Assembly: GCA_021405325.1 (NCBI GenBank)
Contig: QWII01000018.1
Span: 1 to 64,000 of the forward strand
From: Caldilinea sp. CFX5
GTDB taxonomy: Bacteria; Chloroflexota; Anaerolineae; Caldilineales; Caldilineaceae
Direction of reading: 5' to 3'
DNA length: 64,000 bases
A model generated the notes under the pieces. The model searched no databases. It was given only the letters and a program-made list of their open reading frames with translations, and was not told the DNA's origin. This document shows, one piece after another, positions 57,712 through 64,000 of the stretch. Positions within the stretch are counted from its first letter, which is position 1. Every line of letters starts with the position of its first letter. Made by a program: the position numbers and the translations under genes.

Positions 57712-59640
57712 ATGTGCGGTATTAGTGGGAAGTTGCATTTTAATTTAGATCACCCCATCGACCCGGCGCTCATTGCGCGCATGAACGGGACGCTGCTCCA
57801 TCGCGGGCCGGACGCCGAGGGGATTTGGACCCACGGCCCCATCGGCTTGAGCCAACGGCGGCTGGCGATTGTCGATCTGTCGCCCACCGGCCACCAACCG
57901 ATGAGCAACGAGGACGGCACGGTCTGGATCACCTACAACGGTGAGATCTATAATCATCCCGAACTACGTCCCGAATTAGAGAAGCGGGGTCATCATTACC
58001 GCGGCACTTCGGACACGGAGACGATTCTGCATCTCTATGAAGAATATGGGCGCGACTGTGTCAAACATCTACGCGGGATGTTTGCCTTGGCGCTGTGGGA
58101 TGAACGCAAGCAATCTCTGTTGCTGGCGCGTGACCGCTTTGGCAAGAAGCCGCTCGTCTATGCCGAAACTGCCGATGGGTTGGTTTTTGCCTCTGAACTC
58201 AAAGCGTTGTTGCAAGATGAAAGTGTAAGCCGCGAGCTTGACGAAACGGCGCTGCACCACTATCTCAGCTTTGGCTTTATTCCAGCGCCGCAGAGCGCCT
58301 TTCGCCAGATTCGCAAGCTGCCGCCGGCGCACACGCTCTTTTGGCAGGATGGCAAGTTGACGATTGAGCGTTACTGGTCGCTGCCTTTTGCGCCCAAGCT
58401 GCACCTTTCGGAAGAGGAAGCCGCCGAACAGACGCTATCACTACTACGCGAAGCGGTGCGTGTCCGCCTGATGAGCGATGTGCCGCTGGGCGCCTTTCTC
58501 AGCGGCGGCATCGATTCGAGTGCGGTAGTGGCGTTGATGGCGGAGGCGATGAGCGAGCCGGTCAAGACCTTTTCCATCGGCTTTGACGACGAGAGCTTTG
58601 ACGAGACGCCCTTTGCCCGCCAGGTGGCGCAAACCTTTGCTACCGACCATCACGAGTTTCGGGTCAAGGCCGATGCCGTTGGTGTGTTGCCGGAACTGGT
58701 TTGGGGCTATGGCGAACCCTTTGCCGATTCATCGGCGCTACCCTCCTATTATGTGGCGAAGATGACCCGTCAGCATGTCACCGTGGCGCTCAACGGCGAC
58801 GGCGGCGACGAACTCTTTGCCGGTTATGAGCGCTATGTGGCCGAAAGTTTGTCCAGTCGCTACGCGTCGCTGCCGGGGTGGCTGCGCACTGGTGTTTTGA
58901 CACCCATCGCCCAGGCGCTGCCCGAACCGGCGGGGCGCAAAAATCCGGTGCGGCGACTCAAGAACTTTGTCCTGGCCCAAAACGCGCCAGCGGAACGGCG
59001 CTATCTGCGCTGGTTGACGCTCATTGACAACGCCGCTAAGCAGCAACTTTATACGCCGGGCTTTGCCGAACGCATGGCCGCGGTCGATTCGCTGGCGCGC
59101 TTACAACTGCCGTCCAATAGCGCAGCGGCCCTCGACGGCTTGGATCGCCTGTTGCAGACCGACATCGCCACCTATCTGCCCGACGATCTGTTGGTCAAGG
59201 TTGATATTACGACCATGTTGCACTCGCTGGAGGGGCGGTCGCCCTTCCTGGATCATCATCTGGCCGAGTTTGCAGCCCGTTTGCCGGCGCACTACAAATT
59301 GCGCGGCCGCACCGGTAAGTACATCTTGCGGCGCGCCCTGGCCCCTATCCTGCCGCCGAACATTTTGCACCGGGACAAACGGGGCTTTGCCGTGCCGATT
59401 GACCGCTGGTTCCGCCAGGAGTTGCGCACGGCAATCTATCAAGTGCTGCTCGACCCGCGTACCTTGGCGCGGGGGCTTTTCCGGCCCGAAGCGATCAAGA
59501 CGATGCTCGATGAACATGCCGGCGGACGGGTGAACCATCGCTACCGGCTCTGGACGCTCTTGATGTTGGAACTCTGGTTTCGCACCTATGTGGATCGCCC
59601 GCGCACCCAGTTGACCGGCCCCGCCGAAGGGATCCTGTGA
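57712..59640 (+). CDS. asnB: Asparagine synthase (glutamine-hydrolysing), EPS-cluster type
   Basis: 642 residues. ATG at 57712 is chosen because Cys must be residue 2, the glutaminase nucleophile: MCGISGK. The class II glutaminase half runs to about 210 (RRLAIVDLSPTGHQPM). The synthetase half has the PP-loop LSGGIDSSAVVALMAE and NGDGGDELFAGYERY. The enzyme moves ammonia from glutamine onto an AMP-activated carboxylate. Homologues inside polysaccharide clusters often amidate a uronic acid or other acidic sugar; asparagine synthesis remains possible. Its stop overlaps the next start (TGATG). Confidence 0.92.
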   Translation: MCGISGKLHFNLDHPIDPALIARMNGTLLHRGPDAEGIWTHGPIGLSQRRLAIVDLSPTGHQPMSNEDGTVWITYNGEIYNHPELRPELEKRGHHYRGTSDTETILHLYEEYGRDCVKHLRGMFALALWDERKQSLLLARDRFGKKPLVYAETADGLVFASELKALLQDESVSRELDETALHHYLSFGFIPAPQSAFRQIRKLPPAHTLFWQDGKLTIERYWSLPFAPKLHLSEEEAAEQTLSLLREAVRVRLMSDVPLGAFLSGGIDSSAVVALMAEAMSEPVKTFSIGFDDESFDETPFARQVAQTFATDHHEFRVKADAVGVLPELVWGYGEPFADSSALPSYYVAKMTRQHVTVALNGDGGDELFAGYERYVAESLSSRYASLPGWLRTGVLTPIAQALPEPAGRKNPVRRLKNFVLAQNAPAERRYLRWLTLIDNAAKQQLYTPGFAERMAAVDSLARLQLPSNSAAALDGLDRLLQTDIATYLPDDLLVKVDITTMLHSLEGRSPFLDHHLAEFAARLPAHYKLRGRTGKYILRRALAPILPPNILHRDKRGFAVPIDRWFRQELRTAIYQVLLDPRTLARGLFRPEAIKTMLDEHAGGRVNHRYRLWTLLMLELWFRTYVDRPRTQLTGPAEGIL

Positions 59641-60737
59641 TGACGACAACTGTGCTGCACTTGATCACCGAGTTGGATAGCGGCGGCGCACAGAGCGCGT
59701 TGTTGCGGCTCGTAGCCGGACAGGATCGCAGCCGCTTCAAACCGGTGGTTCTCTGTCTCTATAACGGCGACCGGCTAGTGGCGCGCCAGATCCGCAGCCT
59801 GGGCGTCGAGGTGATCGACCTGGGCATGAGCCGCAAATGGCGGTTGGATGCCTTCTGGCGGCTCTGGCAACAGTTGCGCCGGGTGCGCCCTGCGATTCTG
59901 CACACCTGGATGTTCCATGCCAATATTCCGGGGCGCCTGCTGGGGCGGTTGGCCGGCGTGCCGCACATTATTTCATCCGAGCGCACCATGGGCCAGGAAG
60001 GTAGCGTGCGCCGCCTGTTGAATCGCTGGACGGGACGGCTGGCGGATCGCATTATCTGTGTGTCGCAAAATGTGGCGGACTTTGCGGCAAAGGAAATCGG
60101 CTTGCCGACAGATCGCCTGGTGGTGATCCAGAATGGCATCGATACGAATGTTTTTCGCCCGGCGCTGGTGCAAACGCCCAGATCACCGGAACAACTGACG
60201 ATTGGGTATGTGGGTCGTCTGGAGAAGGTGAAGGGCGTCAACTTTTTGATCGACGCCTTTGCCCGTCTCGTGGCCGCGTATCCACATCTGCAACTGCAAT
60301 TGGTGGGCGACGGCAGCGAACGGCCGGCGCTGGAACAACAGGTGCAAACGCTTGGGCTTGGCGACAAAGTCCAATTTCTGGGCATTCGGTCCGATATGCC
60401 GGCGCTCTACCCGACCTTCGATCTCTTTGTGCTGCCATCGCTCTGGGAAGGAATGCCCAACGTGGCGCTGGAAGCCATGGCGTGCGGCGTACCCGTCATC
60501 GCCACCAACACCGGCGGCACACCGGAGGTTGTCCACGATGGCAAGAGCGGTCTGCTCGCCCCGCCGGGCGACGCCGCCACTTTAGCAAAAGTAATGGTAG
60601 CGCTCATTGGCGATGCCGAACGCCGCGATCAACTGGCCCAGGCTGGTCGCCACTTTGTCGAACAAACCTTTTCGATCAACCAAACCATCGCCCAGACGGT
60701 GGCGCTTTACGAGCAAGTACAGACAGTGAGACAGTAA
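59640..60737 (+). CDS. Glycosyltransferase family 4
   Basis: 365 residues. LHLITELDSGGAQSALLRLV is the N-terminal donor loop with the GGA motif, IGYVGRLEKVKGVNFLIDAF the hinge and PSLWEGMPNVALEAMACGVP the E-x7-E catalytic signature. ATG at 59640 shares one base with the asnB stop. It ends inside a mirrored repeat region (60723-60789) before the epimerase gene. Confidence 0.9.
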   Translation: MTTTVLHLITELDSGGAQSALLRLVAGQDRSRFKPVVLCLYNGDRLVARQIRSLGVEVIDLGMSRKWRLDAFWRLWQQLRRVRPAILHTWMFHANIPGRLLGRLAGVPHIISSERTMGQEGSVRRLLNRWTGRLADRIICVSQNVADFAAKEIGLPTDRLVVIQNGIDTNVFRPALVQTPRSPEQLTIGYVGRLEKVKGVNFLIDAFARLVAAYPHLQLQLVGDGSERPALEQQVQTLGLGDKVQFLGIRSDMPALYPTFDLFVLPSLWEGMPNVALEAMACGVPVIATNTGGTPEVVHDGKSGLLAPPGDAATLAKVMVALIGDAERRDQLAQAGRHFVEQTFSINQTIAQTVALYEQVQTVRQ

Positions 60738-60789
60738 GTCAGTAGGACAGTGCGGCAGAGAGTGACAGACTGTCTTACTGTCTCACTGT
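60723..60789. repeat. Mirrored ACAGTGAGACAGTAAG repeat
   Basis: ACAGTGAGACAGTAAG (60723-60738) pairs perfectly with 60774-60789 across a 35-base spacer of more CAGT/GACAG units. The left arm contains the stop codon of the GT4 gene. The ACAGTAAG unit also occurs in the inverted repeat at 721-760. Confidence 0.75.
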
Positions 60790-60814
60790 TTCACTCCTAT
60801 AGAAAGGGGTAGGG

Positions 60815-61753
60815 ATGAGTGTCTATCTTGTGACCGGCGGGGCCGGCTTCATCGGCTCCAATTTGGTGCATGAACTATTACAACGAGGGGAAACTGTGCG
60901 TGTGCTGGACAACTTTAGCACCGGTCGGCGCAGCAACCTGGCCGATGTTTATGGCGCTATTGATCTGATAGAGGGCGATCTGCGCAGTTCGGAAAGCTGC
61001 CGCCAGGCGATCAAGGGGGTCGATGTCGTGCTGCATCAAGGAGCATTGCCGTCCGTGCAACGCAGTGTCAGTGACCCTTTCACCAGCCATGATACAAATG
61101 CCACGGCGACCATGAATCTGCTGGTCGCGGCGCGCGATGCCGGGGTGAAGCGTTTTGTCTATGCCTCTTCCTCGTCGGTCTACGGCGACTCACCAACCAT
61201 GCCCAAGCAGGAAGAGATGACGCCCCGTCCGAAATCGCCCTATGCGGTTGCCAAACTGGCCGGCGAACATTACTGCCGTATTTTCTATGAACTCTATGGG
61301 CTAGAGACCGTCTGCCTGCGTTATTTCAATGTTTTTGGTCCCTACCAAGACCCGACTTCCCACTACTCGGCAGTGATTCCGCTCTTTATCCGGGCGATGA
61401 TGGCAGGACGTGCGCCGACGATCTATGGCGACGGCACACAGTCACGCGATTTTACCTTTGTGCAGAACAATGTCCATGCCAACCTCTTGGCGGCAACGCA
61501 ACCGGGGGTCGGTGGGCAAATTTTTAACATTGCCTGTGGTCAACGCTATTCGCTGATCGACCTGATGGATGCCCTCAACGAGATTTTGGGCACGGCCATT
61601 GAACCAACCTTTGACCATTCCCGGCGGGGCGATGTCAAACATTCGTTAGCCGATATTCAACGGGCGCAGGATCTCTTAGGCTACACTGTTCAAGTTGACT
61701 TTCTGGAAGGGCTACGTCGCACCGCCGCCTGGTATCGCACCCATGACAATTAA
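60815..61753 (+). CDS. NAD-dependent UDP-sugar epimerase (WbpP/UDP-GlcNAc 4-epimerase-like)
   Basis: 312 residues. VTGGAGFIGSNLVHELLQRG binds NAD; FVYASSSSVYGDSPTMPKQE and SPYAVAKLAGEHY hold the Ser and Tyr-Lys catalytic residues; LRYFNVFGPYQDPTSHYSAV is the substrate segment of UDP-hexose C4 epimerases acting on N-acetylated sugars. It would supply UDP-GalNAc, UDP-galactose or the uronic forms. AAAGGGGTAGGG precedes ATG. Function at subclass level is inferred from motifs only. Confidence 0.87.
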   Translation: MSVYLVTGGAGFIGSNLVHELLQRGETVRVLDNFSTGRRSNLADVYGAIDLIEGDLRSSESCRQAIKGVDVVLHQGALPSVQRSVSDPFTSHDTNATATMNLLVAARDAGVKRFVYASSSSVYGDSPTMPKQEEMTPRPKSPYAVAKLAGEHYCRIFYELYGLETVCLRYFNVFGPYQDPTSHYSAVIPLFIRAMMAGRAPTIYGDGTQSRDFTFVQNNVHANLLAATQPGVGGQIFNIACGQRYSLIDLMDALNEILGTAIEPTFDHSRRGDVKHSLADIQRAQDLLGYTVQVDFLEGLRRTAAWYRTHDN

Positions 61754-61755
61754 GC

Positions 61756-61855
61756 CGTGCTACGTGATTCGTGACCTGAGCCTGTCGAAGGTCACGAGTC
61801 ACGCAGCACGCAGCACAAATCGCACAGCACGAATCACGCAGCACGAATTACGCAC
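61756..61855. repeat. Inverted repeat plus GCAGCACGAATCAC-type tandem repeats
   Basis: 61756-61777 (CGTGCTACGTGATTCGTGAC start) pairs with 61789-61810 with two mismatches around GAGCCTGTCGA. From 61801 to 61855 follow several imperfect direct copies of GCAGCACGAATCAC. It fills the spacer between the epimerase and the last GT4 gene. Confidence 0.7.
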
Positions 61856-61872
61856 CTAAAAGGGGATCTTGT

Positions 61873-63039
61873 TTGGAACGGCCAAAAGTATTACACCCAA
61901 TCACCCGCCTCATCATCGGGGGGGCGCAAGAGAATACAATGCTCACGGCTCAGTTGCTGCGAGCGGAGGGCTGGGAGGTGGCTGTCGTCTCCGGCCCGCA
62001 GACCGGCAGCGAGGGCAGCCTGATCGAAACGGTGCGCGAACGGGGCATCCCCCTGATCCTGGAGCCGACGCTGGTGCGCGAGGTGAATCCGGTAAAGGAT
62101 TCCCTGGCGATCTTGCGACTGGCGCGGTTGATGCGGCAGGGCAAGTACAAGATCGTCCATACCCATAGCTCCAAAGCGGGCATTGTCGGGCGCTGGGCGG
62201 CGAAGCTGGCCGGCGTCCCCATTATTGTTCATACGGTGCATGGTTGGGGGCATCACGATTATCAGCATCCACTCGTGCGTTTCTATTACATTCTGCTGGA
62301 AAAGCTGACCCTGCCGATCACCGACAAGCTGATCGCCGTGACCAGTAAGGATATAGACAAAGGCTTGCGCGACGGCATCGGCCAACGTAGTGATTATTTG
62401 GTCATCCGCAGCGGGATTGAGTTGGATCGCTTTGGTCATCCCCAAGTGCCACGGGACGAAACCCGCGCCGCTTGGGACATTCCCGCCGATGCGCCACTGA
62501 TCGGGTCGGTGACGCGCCTGTCGCCGCAGAAAGCGCCGCTTGATTTTGTGCGCGCCGCGGCCCTCATCGCCCAACGTTACCCGCACGCCTACTTTATGAT
62601 GGTGGGTGATGGCCCTTTGCGCGGCGAAGTCGAACAACTGGCTGCTGAACTGGGCATTGCCAACCGCCTGGTATTGACCGGCCTCCGCCGTGATGTGCCG
62701 GAGTTGCTGGCCGCCTTTGATCTCTTTGCCCTCTCTTCGCTGTGGGAAGGGTTGCCGCGCGTCTTGCTGCAAGCCATGGCGACCAGTCTGCCCATTGTGG
62801 CGACGGCCTGTGACGGCAGCGCCGAGGCCATCGAAAGCGGCGTGAACGGCTTTCTGGTTCCGCCCGGCGAACCGGCCCAGTTGGCCCAACGGCTCTGCCA
62901 GTTGTTGGCGCAGCCGGTGCTGGCGCAGCAGATGGGTGCCGCTGGCTATGCCCGCGTCGAGGAATTTAGTGATCGCGGCATGGTCAAGGCCATTGCGGCC
63001 TTATACGCAGAATTGCTGAAAACGAAGGGGTTCCAGTAG
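61873..63039 (+). CDS. Glycosyltransferase family 4 (last EPS gene)
   Basis: 388 residues, starting at TTG with AAAGGGGA 7 bases upstream. The N-terminal donor loop is ITRLIIGGAQENTMLTAQLL, HTHSSKAGIVGRWAAKLAGV lies mid-domain, IGSVTRLSPQKAPLDFVRAA is the hinge and SSLWEGLPRVLLQAMATSLP the catalytic motif, where the second Glu of E-x7-E is Gln. The segment HTVHGWGHHDYQ is typical of initiating or second GT4 enzymes in O-antigen synthesis. A double hairpin follows, closing the EPS cluster. Confidence 0.88.
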   Translation: MERPKVLHPITRLIIGGAQENTMLTAQLLRAEGWEVAVVSGPQTGSEGSLIETVRERGIPLILEPTLVREVNPVKDSLAILRLARLMRQGKYKIVHTHSSKAGIVGRWAAKLAGVPIIVHTVHGWGHHDYQHPLVRFYYILLEKLTLPITDKLIAVTSKDIDKGLRDGIGQRSDYLVIRSGIELDRFGHPQVPRDETRAAWDIPADAPLIGSVTRLSPQKAPLDFVRAAALIAQRYPHAYFMMVGDGPLRGEVEQLAAELGIANRLVLTGLRRDVPELLAAFDLFALSSLWEGLPRVLLQAMATSLPIVATACDGSAEAIESGVNGFLVPPGEPAQLAQRLCQLLAQPVLAQQMGAAGYARVEEFSDRGMVKAIAALYAELLKTKGFQ

Positions 63040-63050
63040 ACGCATCTAGT

Positions 63051-63167
63051 CTGTCATCCTACAACATCAGGCTCTGAAAGGGTCTCTAGCGTGTAGTCAC
63101 ACAGAGACCCTTTCAGGGTGACAGACGAGCCGGTAGTGTGCCACAAAAACTCTAGAGGCACTACCGG
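63051..63167. terminator. Two successive hairpins closing the EPS cluster
   Basis: CTGAAAGGGTCTCT (63074-63087) pairs exactly with 63103-63116, extended by CTGTCATCCT/AGGGTGACAG (63051-63060 and 63115-63124). A second stem, CCGGTAGTG (63130-63138) with CACTACCGG (63159-63167), follows. No other feature is visible in the 63040-63326 spacer apart from the next ribosome binding site. Confidence 0.6.
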
Positions 63168-63326
63168 TCATTCTGAAAGAATCTCTTGGTTTCAATAGCC
63201 GGAAGATTATGTTCATGATTTCAAGACGGCAAATAGCGAAGCCGATTTTTGACCTTACAGCTACAGTGCGTTAGGATCACTGACTGGCAATAGGCAAAGC
63301 AGGATCATGAGCAAGGAGGGCGATAC

Positions 63327-64000
63327 ATGACAATGGATATTGATCTCCTGCAAATCATCAGTCAAGGTGAATCAGAGAAAGTTGAATTTAAAAAATCTAC
63401 TGGCCTACTACGCGAGGCAGTTGAAGCCTTATGCGCCTTTGCCAACCATCGTGGCGGCTACCTTTTCTTTGGGATCGAGGACGATGGCCGCGTTGTGGGG
63501 CAAGGCGTTGGTGATGATACGCTGAGAAACATTGCCAACACGATCAAATTAAACACGGAGCCGAAACTTTACCCAACCATTGAAGCCGTTGAAATTGCAG
63601 GTAAAAGTTGTATCCTGGTGACAATGGAAGAAAGTCCGCTGAAACCGCACCTGGCCTATGGTCGCCCCTATCTGCGCATGGGGCCAACGAATCAGGTGCT
63701 AGACCGCGAACGCTACGATCATCTGTTACAACAGCGCTTCAATGGGTACGGCTTTGATTATTTAGCGCAACGCAAAGCGACCTTGAGTGATATTGATACA
63801 GACACGGTCTACCAATTCCTGGAAACAGCCAACGGGGTACGTAATCTTAATGAGAATTTATACTTGCCGGTTGATGTTATCCTGCAAAAGCTTGAGCTGA
63901 TGAATGATCAGGGGCTGACCAATGCCGCGCTATTGCTCTTTGGCAAGCAACCGCAACGTTTTTTCGCCAACCACTATGAGATCAAATGTGGCAAATTCGT
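63327..64000 (+). CDS. AlbA_2/Schlafen-type ATP-binding protein, 3' end cut by window edge
   Basis: About 224 residues are visible and the frame is still open at the right edge. ATG at 63327 has AAGGAGGG 7 bases upstream. ESEKVEFKKSTGLLREAVEA and CAFANHRGGYLFFGIEDDGR, followed by VVGQGVGDDTLRNIANTIK, are the defining blocks of the AlbA_2 (divergent AAA_4/SLFN) domain. PYLRMGPTNQVLDRERYDHL comes next, and TNAALLLFGKQPQRFF begins the linker toward a winged-helix region. Such proteins are putative regulators or defence-linked nucleic-acid binders; the missing C-terminus would decide. Confidence 0.88.
   Translation, partial: MTMDIDLLQIISQGESEKVEFKKSTGLLREAVEALCAFANHRGGYLFFGIEDDGRVVGQGVGDDTLRNIANTIKLNTEPKLYPTIEAVEIAGKSCILVTMEESPLKPHLAYGRPYLRMGPTNQVLDRERYDHLLQQRFNGYGFDYLAQRKATLSDIDTDTVYQFLETANGVRNLNENLYLPVDVILQKLELMNDQGLTNAALLLFGKQPQRFFANHYEIKCGKF

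Noticed and set aside
61891..62889. 332-residue minus-strand frame antisense to the last GT4 gene
   Set aside because: Pure mirror frame of a clear glycosyltransferase; no start signal or domain.

Overview
The window looks like a chromosomal segment of a Chloroflexota bacterium, most likely an Anaerolineae/Caldilineales-type lineage. This is inferred from the gene families (DUF2079 membrane protein, M81 peptidase, PhyH oxygenase, Thr/Pro-rich linkers in exported proteins), clear Shine-Dalgarno sites and fairly high GC; no rRNA or tRNA gene is present to fix the taxonomy. No phage, plasmid or CRISPR array was seen.

Layout. 1-5406: a truncated TPR protein, two paralogous tiny exported peptides ending in Gly-Gly-Gly-Gly-Cys (minus strand), a P-loop ATPase fused to an OmpR-type winged helix, and a TPR protein with a C-terminal LuxR-like helix-turn-helix. 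This may be an undescribed peptide-linked regulatory locus. 5647-14173 (minus): a polysaccharide module with rmlB interrupted by a 516-residue intein, rmlA, a CpsD-like ATPase with a ruined P-loop, a DUF2079 protein and a Wzz-type protein. 14520-24850: a lipoprotein, a prenyltransferase-fold protein, a peptide-type ABC transporter without ATPases, carbamate kinase, a Uma2 relic, an HpcH/HpaI aldolase, a YbaK-type deacylase and a CBM48 protein. 24869-29096: a serine hydrolase, a decayed HigBA toxin-antitoxin remnant and an exported M23 peptidase. 29278-35734: a plus-strand accessory run of alpha/beta hydrolases, GNAT acetyltransferases (one truncated), an AHSA1-type protein, an APH-like protein, and an MBL hydrolase/TetR pair behind a strong promoter with a large palindromic operator. 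35967-41617: a conserved hypothetical protein, PhyH, M81 peptidase, a COG0523 GTPase and a CYTH protein. 41687-63039: a large exopolysaccharide cluster with a hyaluronan-synthase-like GT2 divergent from a MarR-like EPS regulator, a flippase, a GDP-fucose-synthase-like enzyme, two FkbM and four other methyltransferases, six or more glycosyltransferases, asparagine synthase and a UDP-sugar epimerase, mostly joined by ATGA-type overlaps. The right edge cuts an AlbA_2/Schlafen-type gene.

The two polysaccharide modules probably work together: RmlA/RmlB and Fcl supply deoxysugar nucleotides, the glycosyltransferases and methyltransferases build a methylated repeat unit, the flippase exports it, and Wzz/CpsD-like proteins set chain length.

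A striking background feature is that many gene boundaries carry long inverted repeats or mirrored short tandem repeats. One 92-bp palindromic element occurs twice with identical sequence, about 20.9 kb apart, once next to the broken HigBA module.
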